A stretch of 64,000 nucleotides of DNA from SIG565 sp045651765 (GTDB taxonomy: Bacteria; Bacillota; Clostridia; Oscillospirales; Acutalibacteraceae), in the NCBI GenBank assembly GCA_045651765.1, contig JAZRSY010000024.1, positions 62,001 through 126,000 of the forward strand, written 5' to 3'. This document shows, piece by piece, positions 20,258 through 28,370 of this stretch (position 1 is the first letter of the stretch; each line of letters opens with the position of its first letter). The position numbers and the translations under genes are program-made. A model generated the notes under the pieces. It had not been told where the DNA came from, made no database searches, and saw nothing but the letters and a program-made list of their open reading frames with translations.

Positions 20258-21063
20258 AAAATTTCTCCTTTTAAGGACTTTAAAATAGTTTTGGTTAAAA
20301 TATCAGCTGCACTTTTAGGGGAAAATTTACCGGGCAAGCCTTGAGCATTTATAACTTTACATTTATAGGTGTTTGTTTTATCAATTATACCTCCTGGCAG
20401 AGAGGCGAGTTCTATGAAAATGCTATCTTCTTTACAGTTTACAAAAAAAGAATCATTAAATAAAGGGTAGTTTACAGTATTAAAAATAATATCAAATTTA
20501 TTAATAACAGAATTTAGTTCGTTTGTGTTTTCATAATTCATATTAAGGGCCTTAATATAAGCCTTGTCTGTCTCTTTTCGTGCGCTTACCGTTACATTAG
20601 CGCCCAAAAACAAAAGTTTATTTGCAAGTATTTTACCTATTCTGCCATAGCCTATTACTAAACAATTGCTTTTATAAATTGTTATATTAGAATTTTTTAT
20701 GGCTAAACAAATTGCACCTTCAGCCGTAGGCACTGCATTTTCAATAGCGAATGAATCTGAAGTTGTATAATCGGTGCAATTTTTGTTTTCCAACATTAGT
20801 TTACAGGTAAAAATTTTTTGATTTTTAATATATTCCTTCAAATCAGAAATATAAATATTATCATCAGAAAATGTATTAAAAATTGAAATTCCGTTTTTAG
20901 TGGCCGGTATTGGTAATATTATTGTTTCGGCCATATTAATTTTTTCTTTTAAATTTTGGCTGTTTATTATATGTTCTGTTTTATATCCTAACAAGTTTAA
21001 ATTCTTTGTTAAATATATTTGGCGAGTATCGCCACCTAATACAAGAATCAAATTGTTCACCAC
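20254..21063 (-). CDS. dpaA: Dipicolinate synthase subunit A
   Basis: Rossmann-fold dehydrogenase-like subunit, 269 residues, partner of DpaB. VLGGDTRQIYL opens the protein, VIGYGRIGKILANKLLFLGA is the NAD(P) motif, and the segment GGIIDKTNTYKCKVINAQGLPGKFSPKSAA (20 or fewer residues of it are diagnostic: LPGKFSPKSAA) ends the family core. The start is uncertain: GTG at 21063 or the next GTG at 21060, with no clear Shine-Dalgarno sequence. It lies only 55 bases downstream of cca, separated by a hairpin. Confidence 0.9.
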   Translation of the reverse strand: MVNNLILVLGGDTRQIYLTKNLNLLGYKTEHIINSQNLKEKINMAETIILPIPATKNGISIFNTFSDDNIYISDLKEYIKNQKIFTCKLMLENKNCTDYTTSDSFAIENAVPTAEGAICLAIKNSNITIYKSNCLVIGYGRIGKILANKLLFLGANVTVSARKETDKAYIKALNMNYENTNELNSVINKFDIIFNTVNYPLFNDSFFVNCKEDSIFIELASLPGGIIDKTNTYKCKVINAQGLPGKFSPKSAADILTKTILKSLKGEIL

Positions 21064-21109
21064 ACAAAAAATTAAACGTCATAAATGTTTAATACATTTT
21101 ATGGCGTTT
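21063..21109 (-). terminator. Hairpin between cca and dpaA, probable cca terminator
   Basis: On the minus strand AAACGCCATAAAATG pairs with CATTTATGACGTTT (one wobble and a bulge) and is followed by AATTTTTTG. It would separate the housekeeping cca from the sporulation genes. Confidence 0.6.
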
Positions 21110-21116
21110 TATAAAA

Positions 21117-22289
21117 TTAGTTACTTTTGAAATTTTTAATTAGGTTGCAAAGTTGAGGATAGGTGTTCAAATCGGGGTTTTTAATACATTCATTTAAAAG
21201 GTAATTTAAAACATTACCAACTTCTTTGCCAGAATACCCAAGTTTTTTTATATCGTTGCCGGATATTTTTAACATAGAGATATTAAATGGTTCCTTGTTT
21301 TCAATAATTTTATTGAGAGTGGCTATTGCGGTATCTTGTGGTATATTAAAGTATTTTTCGTAAAAAACAATATAATCAAAAGTGATTTCTTTATTGCTTA
21401 AATTAAGCATTTTTTTAATGCTTTCGGATGAAAAATCAGCATTTAATTTATTTAACAATTCCATTGTTATAAGGTATTGCTTTAAAGAATTGCTTAATTT
21501 TAAATTGGTGGAAAAATCTTGAATATTTATATCACAAAGAATGCAAAACATAAATAATCTAATATTGATTTTTTTAGGTAGCAGGGTAATTAATTTTAAA
21601 TTTTTTGCATTAAAAATATTTAAAAATTTTAAATTACCCAAATTTATAAATTCTTCAAGGTTTTGGGGGCGGTCGCCTAAAAGTGTTTTAGAAATTTCAT
21701 TAAAAATTCTTTCTCGGCTGATGTTGCTTAATAAGTTCGCAGTTTTATACATAGCGGTTAGGGTGTTTTCTTCTATATAAAAATTTAAAACCGAAGAAAA
21801 CCGCAAAGCTCTTAAAATTCTTAATGCATCTTCAGTAAAGCGTTTTTCAGGGTTGCCAACCGTTTTAATTATCTTGTTTTTAAGGTCATTAATACCACAA
21901 AAAACATCAATTAAACCGCTTTTTTCGTTATAACACATTGCGTTAACAGTAAAATCGCGTCGTGTTAAATCTTGCTCTAAATTAGTGTGAAATTCGACCG
22001 TTTCGGGTTTGCGGTTGTTAATATAACCACCATCGGTTCTAAAGGTTGTAATTTCAACATTACCTTCTTTTGTAACTACAGTTACAGTGCCGTGTTTAAT
22101 ACCGGTTAAAACGGTTTTTTCAAATAATTTTGCAGTTGTTTCGGGTGGGCAGTTTGTTGTTACATCATAATCAAGCGGGGTTTTGCCTAACAACAAATCT
22201 CTAATGCAGCCACCAACTGCATAGGCAGAATAGCCGTTTTTTTCTAATGTTGAAATAATTTCATTAACATATTTTGGCAGAATTATCAT
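21117..22289 (-). CDS. cca: CCA-adding tRNA nucleotidyltransferase (or poly(A) polymerase family)
   Basis: Class II nucleotidyltransferase, 390 residues. Motifs are AVGGCIRDLLLG (GG..RD), the metal pair DYDVTT, ITTFRTDGGY, RRDFTVNAMCYN and the later SRERIFNEISK. These match bacterial CCA enzymes that repair tRNA 3' ends. No HD domain is obvious in the C-terminal half. The start follows AAGAGGC by a few bases. It is divergent from murC. Confidence 0.9.
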   Translation of the reverse strand: MIILPKYVNEIISTLEKNGYSAYAVGGCIRDLLLGKTPLDYDVTTNCPPETTAKLFEKTVLTGIKHGTVTVVTKEGNVEITTFRTDGGYINNRKPETVEFHTNLEQDLTRRDFTVNAMCYNEKSGLIDVFCGINDLKNKIIKTVGNPEKRFTEDALRILRALRFSSVLNFYIEENTLTAMYKTANLLSNISRERIFNEISKTLLGDRPQNLEEFINLGNLKFLNIFNAKNLKLITLLPKKINIRLFMFCILCDINIQDFSTNLKLSNSLKQYLITMELLNKLNADFSSESIKKMLNLSNKEITFDYIVFYEKYFNIPQDTAIATLNKIIENKEPFNISMLKISGNDIKKLGYSGKEVGNVLNYLLNECIKNPDLNTYPQLCNLIKNFKSN

Positions 22290-22377
22290 TTTTAGCCTCT
22301 TTTTTTAAAAAAATTGTTTATTTTTTTTGCATTTAGAAATATAATAGATATGGAAATAAAAAATATGGGGGATTATT

Positions 22378-23748
22378 ATGAAGACTTTAATGCAAGAAGA
22401 CAAAATTATAGATAATGTTAAAAATATTCATATGATTGGAATTGGTGGTTCGGGCATGTGCCCATTGGCCGAAATTTTGCATTCAAAAGGTTATATACTA
22501 ACCGGCTCTGACAATAATATGAGCGACCCTTTGAAAAGAATAATCGACCTTGGAATTAAGGTTTATATGGGGCACAATGCCGACAATATTAAAGATGCCG
22601 AATTAATTGTATATTCTGCAGCAATTGCTAAAGACAACCCCGAGCTTGTGGCTGCTGCACAAAAAGGCATTCCAACTTTAGAACGCTCACATTTGTTGGG
22701 AGCATTAACCCGCAGGTTTAATAATGTTATTGGTGTGGCCGGAACTCATGGAAAAACCACCACTACATCTATGATAACACAAATTTTATATTTAAACAAG
22801 TTCGACCCTACAGCCGTAATAGGTGGCAAGTTACCGTTAATTAATTCTAACGGGTTGGCAGGCAAGTCAGATATCATGGTTTGCGAAGCTTGTGAGTTTG
22901 TTGATACTTTTTTACAAATGTCACCCGATATTGCTGTTTTGCTTAATATTGATAACGACCACCTGGATTATTTTAAAACTATGGATAACCTTGTGGATTC
23001 CTTTATAAAGTTTATCGGTATGGCTAAAACAGTTTTTTATAATGGAGACGATGTATTAGCTGTAAAAGCTGCAAACGGCATTGACAACACAATTACTTTT
23101 GGATTTTTGAAAGATAACGATTATTATGCAGACAATATTAAACCCGAAAAATTTGGATTTAGTTTTGATGTTTATAAAAACGGCGAATTTTTAATTAATA
23201 TTAGTTTAAATGTTCCGGGTTACCACAATGTTTTAAATGCTTTGGCAGCAATTTCGGTTTGTGATTATTTAAAAGTCTCACCCGTGGGAATTAAATCTGC
23301 CCTTGAATCCTTTAAAGGCGCAGGTAGAAGGTTTGAATTTTTAGGGGAATATGGTGGATTTATGTTGGCCGACGATTACGCCCACCACCCAACCGAAATT
23401 AAAGCAACCTTAACTGCAGCAAAAGCCCTTAATTACAACAGGGTAATTGCTGTGTTCCAACCTTTTACTTTTTCAAGAACCGCACTTTTATTAGATGAGT
23501 TTATTGATGCTTTAAGTATTGCCGACAAGGTTATTTTAACGCCAATAATGGGTTCTCGTGAACAAAATTCTTATGGAGTAACTTCGCAAGATATTGCAAA
23601 AGGTTTAGAAGATTGTATTTGTGTAGAAACCTTTGAGGATGTTGCAAACACTGTTATTGAATGTGCCAAAGAAGGCGACCTTGTTATTTCAATGGGCGGT
23701 GGCGATATTTATAAAGCCGACCACTTAATAATTGAAAAATTAAAATAA
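22378..23748 (+). CDS. murC: UDP-N-acetylmuramate-L-alanine ligase
   Basis: First amino-acid ligase of peptidoglycan precursor synthesis, 456 residues. Features are IGIGGSGMCPLAEIL, the UDP-MurNAc-binding SAAIAKDNPELVAA, the ATP site GVAGTHGKTTTTSMI, and DDYAHHPTEI, which is characteristic of MurC. GGGGG precedes the ATG. It is transcribed alone, away from any mur-fts cluster, which is common in Clostridia. Confidence 0.97.
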   Translation: MKTLMQEDKIIDNVKNIHMIGIGGSGMCPLAEILHSKGYILTGSDNNMSDPLKRIIDLGIKVYMGHNADNIKDAELIVYSAAIAKDNPELVAAAQKGIPTLERSHLLGALTRRFNNVIGVAGTHGKTTTTSMITQILYLNKFDPTAVIGGKLPLINSNGLAGKSDIMVCEACEFVDTFLQMSPDIAVLLNIDNDHLDYFKTMDNLVDSFIKFIGMAKTVFYNGDDVLAVKAANGIDNTITFGFLKDNDYYADNIKPEKFGFSFDVYKNGEFLINISLNVPGYHNVLNALAAISVCDYLKVSPVGIKSALESFKGAGRRFEFLGEYGGFMLADDYAHHPTEIKATLTAAKALNYNRVIAVFQPFTFSRTALLLDEFIDALSIADKVILTPIMGSREQNSYGVTSQDIAKGLEDCICVETFEDVANTVIECAKEGDLVISMGGGDIYKADHLIIEKLK

Positions 23749-23773
23749 AAAAAGGAGGTATAACCTCCTTTTT
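23749..23773. terminator. Bidirectional terminator between murC and the DUF4364 gene
   Basis: AAAAAGGAGG, loop TATAA, CCTCCTTTTT. It serves both convergent genes. Confidence 0.85.
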
Positions 23774-24328
23774 TTAATTGTTATTGGTAAATAAATCAAT
23801 AATTTTCGAATAAATTTCCGAAGGGGACTCTAAAAATTTGTTTTTAATACTAATTGCCTGCGACTCATCTGAAACTAAGAGCTGAACACTCATAATTGGG
23901 TTGCCGTTATCCAGAGCAGAGCAGGTAATATAGGTATTATCGCCATTACGAACAATGCTAATATCGGTTTCTTTAGCGTTTCTGATTTCTGCCATCATTT
24001 TAAGTGTGCTTTTACACGCTTTTTCTCTAATTGAAAGCGGCACTGTGGTTTTTAATGTGTCGGCCACATGGTCGCCCGATTCGGTGGTGGTGTAGGTTTG
24101 TTCCTTTTCGTTAACACAAACAATATTTTTGTTTTTTAAAAGTGATTCTATTGAATCGCTAACTTCGAAGGCATTGGCGATGCCTTTGTAAAAAAGTAAA
24201 TCACATAATTTAGTAGCAGGTACAGGTTCTTTAACAGATTTTAAGATATAACAAATTAGAACCTTAATTTCGGTTGTGTTAACCAAACCGCCCGGAGCAA
24301 CGCCGGCACGAAGTGCATCAATTTTCAT
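23774..24328 (-). CDS. DUF4364 family protein, possible winged-helix regulator
   Basis: 184 residues, no membrane segment. The N-terminal 80 residues read as a winged helix (EIKVLICYILKSVKEPVPAT, then a second helix pair), and the rest is an alpha/beta ligand-like domain. This layout matches DUF4364 proteins of Clostridia, whose function is not established. I start at ATG 24328 after AAAGGCGGTG. The in-frame ATG at 24352 would be at the transcription start point and is unlikely. Confidence 0.65.
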   Translation of the reverse strand: MKIDALRAGVAPGGLVNTTEIKVLICYILKSVKEPVPATKLCDLLFYKGIANAFEVSDSIESLLKNKNIVCVNEKEQTYTTTESGDHVADTLKTTVPLSIREKACKSTLKMMAEIRNAKETDISIVRNGDNTYITCSALDNGNPIMSVQLLVSDESQAISIKNKFLESPSEIYSKIIDLFTNNN

Positions 24329-24359
24329 AATAACACCGCCTTTATTATACATAATATAT

Positions 24360-24388
24360 AGTATAATAAATTTTTTTTAATTTTTCAA
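24360..24388 (-). promoter_or_regulatory. Promoter of the DUF4364 gene
   Basis: On the minus strand, TTGAAA, 17 bp, TATACT. The -35 overlaps the terminal bases before the neighbouring small gene's stop. Confidence 0.75.
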
Positions 24389-24391
24389 GTA

Positions 24392-24688
24392 TTATCCGTC
24401 TAAATCCTCAATAATTGCAGTAACTTCATCTAAACTATTTAATTTTATACCGCTTAAAAGGTTGTCTTTATCGGTAAGGGGTAGGGTATTAATCGAAATA
24501 TTTTCATAAACATTAATTAATTCCTCATTTTTGTAAAGCCCAACAACATTATTTACCGATTTTAAAATATATGTTTCGTGTGTAATATTGTTTTTACTTT
24601 GTAAATAAAATAAAAAAATTAATAACAAAATTATTAATAAACAAAATACAGAAAATACAGTATATTTAACCCTCAAAACAATCACCAT
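24392..24688 (-). CDS. Small single-span membrane protein, BofC C-terminal-domain-like
   Basis: About 98 residues: one N-terminal membrane helix (VFCLLIILLLIFLFYL), then an external domain with GLYKNEELINVYE and a final TLPLTDKDNLLSGIKLNSLD followed by an acidic IIEDLDG. The pattern TLP-x2-D-x3-L-x2-GI is one I associate with short clostridial proteins resembling the C-terminal domain of the sporulation protein BofC. That link is inference. The start is uncertain: ATG 24688 lacks a Shine-Dalgarno sequence, and the frame remains open to 24736. It is divergent from the PBP gene. Confidence 0.5.
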   Translation of the reverse strand: MVIVLRVKYTVFSVFCLLIILLLIFLFYLQSKNNITHETYILKSVNNVVGLYKNEELINVYENISINTLPLTDKDNLLSGIKLNSLDEVTAIIEDLDG

Positions 24689-24728
24689 AATAAGTTTTTG
24701 CTGAAAAATGGAAATTATTAAAATATTG

Positions 24729-24755
24729 TAACACAATTTTTTAAAAAATGTGTTA
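24729..24755. promoter_or_regulatory. Near-palindrome in the divergent PBP promoter region
   Basis: TAACACA and TGTGTTA flank a T6A6 centre that is itself symmetric. TATAAT (24754-24759) on the plus strand begins at its right edge. It could be an operator or simply a two-way promoter. No good -35 is seen at normal spacing. Confidence 0.4.
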
Positions 24756-24790
24756 TAATACGAAAGGTTAATTTAAATTGGAGGTGTACT

Positions 24791-27046
24791 ATGGATTATA
24801 ATGAAAATAATAAAGATTATTTAAAAGATGATTCTATTATTGACTTAAACAGTTTTTCTAATAATTCAGCAGAAACACAAGAACCCCCTAAAAAATTGAG
24901 CGTTTTAGAAAAAATTAAAAATTATTTTAAACTAAAAAAATTCAACAAGGCCTCTTTTATAAAGGCAGCACTTTCTATATTTTTAGTAGCCGTTATTACG
25001 GGCTGCATTATTGCCGGTGCATTTTTAGTTTATGCCTTTAATTTTGTTGATTCCAGCATGGATGAAAACCTTTACGATTTAGCTCTTAATTTCACAACAA
25101 CCATTTATGTTGAAAATGAAAAAACAGGTGAGTTCGAAGAATTTCAGCGTATGCATGGTGAATTTAATCGAATTTGGGCATCAGACGCACAGGGTGAGAT
25201 TCCTGAAAATTTAAAAAATGCTTACATTGCAATAGAAGATAAACGCTTTAAAACACATAAAGGCGTAGACTGGAAAAGAACATTCTCGGCTTTTGCTAAC
25301 CTGTTTTTTAATTTTTATTCTTCTAACCAAGGCGGTTCAACCATAACACAACAATTGGTTAAAAACCTTACGGGCGATAATTCTACAAGCCCCAGCCGTA
25401 AGGTGCGCGAAATCATGCGCGCCAGAGAGCTCGAAATTAGATATTCCAAAGAGGTTATCTTAGAATGCTATGTTAATACTGTTGCAATGGGCGGCGGTAT
25501 GTACGGTTCTGAAGTTGCAGCTAACTACTATTTTAATAAATCAACATCTGAACTAACCCTTAACGAATGTGCCGCATTAGCCGCTATTGTTAAGGCGCCC
25601 GAGGAATACAGGCCCGATAAAAAACCCGAACGCAATAAACAGCGCAGACAAACCGTGCTTAACGAAATGTTAAAACAGGGCTATATTACCGCCGAAGAAC
25701 ACGCTGCTGCTTATAATGAAGAATTAACAATTGTAGCTGATAAATCCAACCTTAATGAAACCGAGATAAACTCCTATTTTATTGATGCCTTATATAACGA
25801 TGTTGTTAAGGGATTAATGGAGGTTTACGGCTACGATGAACAACACGCCAAGGCTAATTTTTATAATGGCGGTTATAAAGTTTACGCAACACTAAACCCC
25901 GATATCCAAGCAGCTATGGAAAAGGTTTATACCGATACTAAGTATGCTTACAAGGGTTCTGATGGCCAACTTTTGCAAGGCGCAATGGTTATAATGGATT
26001 ATAGCGGACACATAAAAGGCTTGGTTGGCGGCATTGGTGAAAAAACCGGTAATATGATTTTAAATCGTGCAACAAGTGCGGTTCGTCAGCCCGGTTCTAC
26101 CATGAAACCTATGACAGCATATGCCCCCGCAATTGAGGCTAATTTTATTACTTATTCTTCTATAGTTGAAGATAAAGACATTTATAAATTTGGCACCTGG
26201 AAGCCTAAAAACTGGTATAACAACGGTGGTTATTTTGGTGATATTACTGTAGAATATGCCTTAGAAAAATCGTGTAACACCATTCCTACAATGTTGGTGC
26301 AAAAATTAACACCGCAAAGGTCGTTTGATTTTGTTACTCAAATGCTAGGTGTTACCACATTGAATAAAAATGATATTGATTATTCTCCACTTGGAATGGG
26401 TGGTACCAATGGCGGTTTAACAACATTAGAAGAAGCCGCCGCATATGCTACTTTTGGTAACGGTGGTGTTTATTACAAACCCACAACCTATTATAAAGTT
26501 ACCGACCAACACGACAATGTTATTTTGGAATATGAGCCAGACCCTGTTGTTGCCATGAGTGAAGATACCGCAACCGTAATGAACCACCTTTTACAGAATG
26601 TTGTTTACGGTGCCGAAGGTACCGGTGCCGGTGCCGGCGGATATGTTCCACATATGAAAATTTATGCCAAAACAGGTACATCAAACTTAGATATGGACTG
26701 TTGGTTTACCGGTGGAACACCTTATTATGTTGGTTCTTCTTGGTGTGGATATGATATTATGAAAAATGTTGCACAAAATTCTACAGCAAAGGTAATGTGG
26801 TCAAATGTAATGTCGCAGGTACATTCAAAGTTAAAGGCCAAAGAATTTACCGATAGCCAATATGCAACAAGTAAATATTTTTGTACCCAAACAGGCGAAC
26901 TTGCTACCGAAAATTGCACCAGTCGTAAACTTGGTTGGTACAGAAAAAGCAACATTCCGGTTGTGTGCACAGCCCACCCGGGTGAACTATATACAGAAAA
27001 AGCCGAAGAACCAACCGAAACCACAACTAATGAAACTACAAATTAA
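24791..27046 (+). CDS. Class A penicillin-binding protein (glycosyltransferase-transpeptidase)
   Basis: A 751-residue bifunctional peptidoglycan synthase of PBP1A type. It has a cytoplasmic N-terminus and one membrane helix (about 57-83). The GT51 domain shows EDKRFKTHKGVDW, GGSTITQQLVKNL and RKVREIMRARELE. The transpeptidase domain has SxxK in RQPGSTMKPM, SCN in EKSCNTIP and KTGTSN. The C-terminus has paired Cys (FCTQTGELATENC) and a Thr/Glu-rich tail. GGAGGTG precedes the ATG. It is monocistronic. Confidence 0.93.
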   Translation: MDYNENNKDYLKDDSIIDLNSFSNNSAETQEPPKKLSVLEKIKNYFKLKKFNKASFIKAALSIFLVAVITGCIIAGAFLVYAFNFVDSSMDENLYDLALNFTTTIYVENEKTGEFEEFQRMHGEFNRIWASDAQGEIPENLKNAYIAIEDKRFKTHKGVDWKRTFSAFANLFFNFYSSNQGGSTITQQLVKNLTGDNSTSPSRKVREIMRARELEIRYSKEVILECYVNTVAMGGGMYGSEVAANYYFNKSTSELTLNECAALAAIVKAPEEYRPDKKPERNKQRRQTVLNEMLKQGYITAEEHAAAYNEELTIVADKSNLNETEINSYFIDALYNDVVKGLMEVYGYDEQHAKANFYNGGYKVYATLNPDIQAAMEKVYTDTKYAYKGSDGQLLQGAMVIMDYSGHIKGLVGGIGEKTGNMILNRATSAVRQPGSTMKPMTAYAPAIEANFITYSSIVEDKDIYKFGTWKPKNWYNNGGYFGDITVEYALEKSCNTIPTMLVQKLTPQRSFDFVTQMLGVTTLNKNDIDYSPLGMGGTNGGLTTLEEAAAYATFGNGGVYYKPTTYYKVTDQHDNVILEYEPDPVVAMSEDTATVMNHLLQNVVYGAEGTGAGAGGYVPHMKIYAKTGTSNLDMDCWFTGGTPYYVGSSWCGYDIMKNVAQNSTAKVMWSNVMSQVHSKLKAKEFTDSQYATSKYFCTQTGELATENCTSRKLGWYRKSNIPVVCTAHPGELYTEKAEEPTETTTNETTN

Positions 27047-27049
27047 AAA

Positions 27050-27088
27050 AAGAAAGCAGACTTTAAAGGCTACTTATCATAAGGATGT
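27050..27088 (+). repeat. Left flank of the accessory island, inverted relative to 28379-28418
   Basis: AAGAAAGCAGACTTT followed about 11 bases later by ATCATAAGGA. Read on the opposite strand, the right edge of the island shows AGAAAAGCAGACTTT, then TCATAAGGA at nearly the same distance. The two copies lie immediately downstream of the two convergent host genes. This is an imperfect terminal inverted repeat of about 40 bases. Confidence 0.5.
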
Positions 27089-27091
27089 TTA

Positions 27092-27125
27092 AAGCCGATA
27101 GATTCAAAAACGAATCTATCGGCTT
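27092..27125. terminator. Bidirectional terminator between the PBP and methyltransferase genes
   Basis: AAGCCGATAGATTC and GAATCTATCGGCTT form a perfect 14-bp stem with loop AAAAAC. T-rich tails are modest. Confidence 0.75.
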
Positions 27126-27128
27126 CTT

Positions 27129-27722
27129 CTATACTTTCAAACCAATAAGAATATATGCAAGTTCTGTTTCTATACAGTCTAATAGTGTTAGACCGGAATT
27201 TATAAAATATTCCTTTATTTTGTCAGGGTTATCGGGGTATATCTTGATTTTTCTGTCCGTATAGTTTATATATTTGCTTTGATTTTTATCAATGGATAAA
27301 ACAAAACACCCTTTTGAGTTCAAGAGAAAATAGATTTTGTTAATACATTTTTGTTTTTCCTTGATATGCATAAAAGTTAATGATGAATATATAACATCAA
27401 AAGTGGTATTAAAATCACAAGTTATAAAATCAGCGCATATTAACTCAACATGTTGATATTGCGATAAGTTGTGCGCAGCTCTTTCTATTGTCTTTGGAGA
27501 TATATCAACACCAAAAAATTTCTTACATAACGGTGCAGTTTTTAATGCAAGTCTACCTGTACCAATACCGATTTCCAAGACCGTTTTATGTTTATCAAGT
27601 TTCATTGCATCAATAAACACCTGACCGTCCCACTTGTTCATATATTCTTTCAAGGGTTCTGGATCATATACGGGGTCATTGTTTTCATCAATTAGTTTAT
27701 TATAATGCTCAATTACATTCAC
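27129..27722 (-). CDS. Class I SAM-dependent methyltransferase
   Basis: 197 residues. The SAM motif VLEIGIGTGRLALKTAP, the acidic FFGVDISPKTIERA and LICADFITCDF define a class I methyltransferase. Small-molecule type is likelier than DNA type, because no DPPY/NPPF-like catalytic motif is seen after the ADF segment. Substrate is unknown. I start at GTG 27722, seven bases after GGGAGGAGAG. It lies downstream of the four-helix-bundle gene in the island and may be cotranscribed with it. Confidence 0.75.
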   Translation of the reverse strand: MNVIEHYNKLIDENNDPVYDPEPLKEYMNKWDGQVFIDAMKLDKHKTVLEIGIGTGRLALKTAPLCKKFFGVDISPKTIERAAHNLSQYQHVELICADFITCDFNTTFDVIYSSLTFMHIKEKQKCINKIYFLLNSKGCFVLSIDKNQSKYINYTDRKIKIYPDNPDKIKEYFINSGLTLLDCIETELAYILIGLKV

Positions 27723-27756
27723 AAAAATTTCTCTCCTCCCGGATAGAACCAGCATC

Positions 27757-27796
27757 GCATTTGTATGTACAAATGCATGTTTTGGCTAAGCCCAAA
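27757..27796. repeat. Two palindromes in the spacer between the island genes
   Basis: GCATTTGTA-TG-TACAAATGC at 27757-27776 is a near-perfect 20-bp palindrome. Next to it, TTTGG-CTAAGC-CCAAA (27781-27796) can form a second hairpin. Neither is followed by a clear T run in the gene direction, so they do not look like a standard terminator. Confidence 0.55.
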
Positions 27797-27799
27797 CCC

Positions 27800-28150
27800 T
27801 TATTTTGACTTTATCGTTTTAAGCGAAGAAATCAACATTCTTCTAATTGCACCACAATTGTTTTGCAATGTTTTATAGTTTTCTTCAGACATGCAATCTG
27901 TCTCAAAAAGAAGTTCTAACCAATATTCAGTTTCATAACACTCTTTTTGAGCTATTTCAAGTTTTGAGATAAAATCTTTTGTTCGTTGAGCATATTGTGC
28001 TTCGTGCAGATTAGCACCAATAGAAGTGGCGGAACGAAGTAATTGATTAATTAAAACTGATTCTTTACGATTTGATTTCATATCACGACAGAGAAAAACA
28101 ACAGTCTTTGCAAACTCTTTTGCTTTATCTCTTAATATACTATCAGCCAA
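27800..28150 (-). CDS. Four-helix-bundle protein of the 23S rRNA intervening-sequence family (bAvd-like fold)
   Basis: 116 residues, almost all helix. The family core QLLRSATSIGANLHEA (residues 36-51) and the later LEIAQKECYETEYWLELL identify the S23/four-helix-bundle family. Members are encoded in 23S rRNA intervening sequences of some bacteria, and a relative (Avd) assists diversity-generating retroelements. Stand-alone copies have no known function. I start at TTG 28150 after AGAGGTGA. The gene is directly preceded by a promoter and a hairpin array. No reverse transcriptase or rRNA is nearby. Confidence 0.85.
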   Translation of the reverse strand: MADSILRDKAKEFAKTVVFLCRDMKSNRKESVLINQLLRSATSIGANLHEAQYAQRTKDFISKLEIAQKECYETEYWLELLFETDCMSEENYKTLQNNCGAIRRMLISSLKTIKSK

Positions 28151-28169
28151 TGTTATCACCTCTAAATTT

Positions 28170-28197
28170 ATTATACTTAAAAATGACAGTCTTTCAA
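28170..28197 (-). promoter_or_regulatory. Promoter of the four-helix-bundle gene
   Basis: Minus strand TTGAAA (28192-28197), 16 bp, TATAAT (28170-28175). The -35 shares a base with the first repeat unit of the hairpin array. Confidence 0.7.
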
Positions 28198-28370
28198 GTG
28201 ATATTCCGACTTTGTCGGAGTGATATTATTGCCCTATGGCAATAGTGATATTGAAACCTTGCGGTTTCAGTGGTATTTTATTCGCCACCCAAACTCGCGA
28301 AGCGAATACCACTCAGCGTCAGCCGAATATCACTGCGAAGCAATAGAACTCGCCGAAAGGCGAATAAAAC
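28197..28370. repeat. Hairpin array with interspersed 9-nt repeat
   Basis: On the plus strand AGTGATATT occurs at 28197, 28219 and 28244, and AGTGGTATT at 28269. Between them lie three different small perfect hairpins: CCGAC-TTT-GTCGG, ATTGCC-CTAT-GGCAAT and GAAACC-TTGC-GGTTTC. The complement of the unit then appears as AATACCACT (28305) and AATATCACT (28326), so the outer units can pair across the array. Further hairpins (TCGCC-GAAA-GGCGA) follow. The 9-nt unit is constant while the hairpin sequences differ completely. This is not a coding region. Confidence 0.8.

Noticed and set aside
21060..21116. Sigma-K promoter for dpaA
   Set aside because: CATA-like sequences occur in the hairpin, but no pair with acceptable -35 and spacing was convincing.
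22290..22377. Promoter for murC (TTGTTT and TATAAT)
   Set aside because: The TATAAT at 22340 is good, but the only -35 candidate is 20 bp away, so it was not annotated.
28197..28370. CRISPR array
   Set aside because: The repeat unit is only 9 nt, the intervening pieces are self-complementary hairpins rather than spacers, and no cas genes are present.
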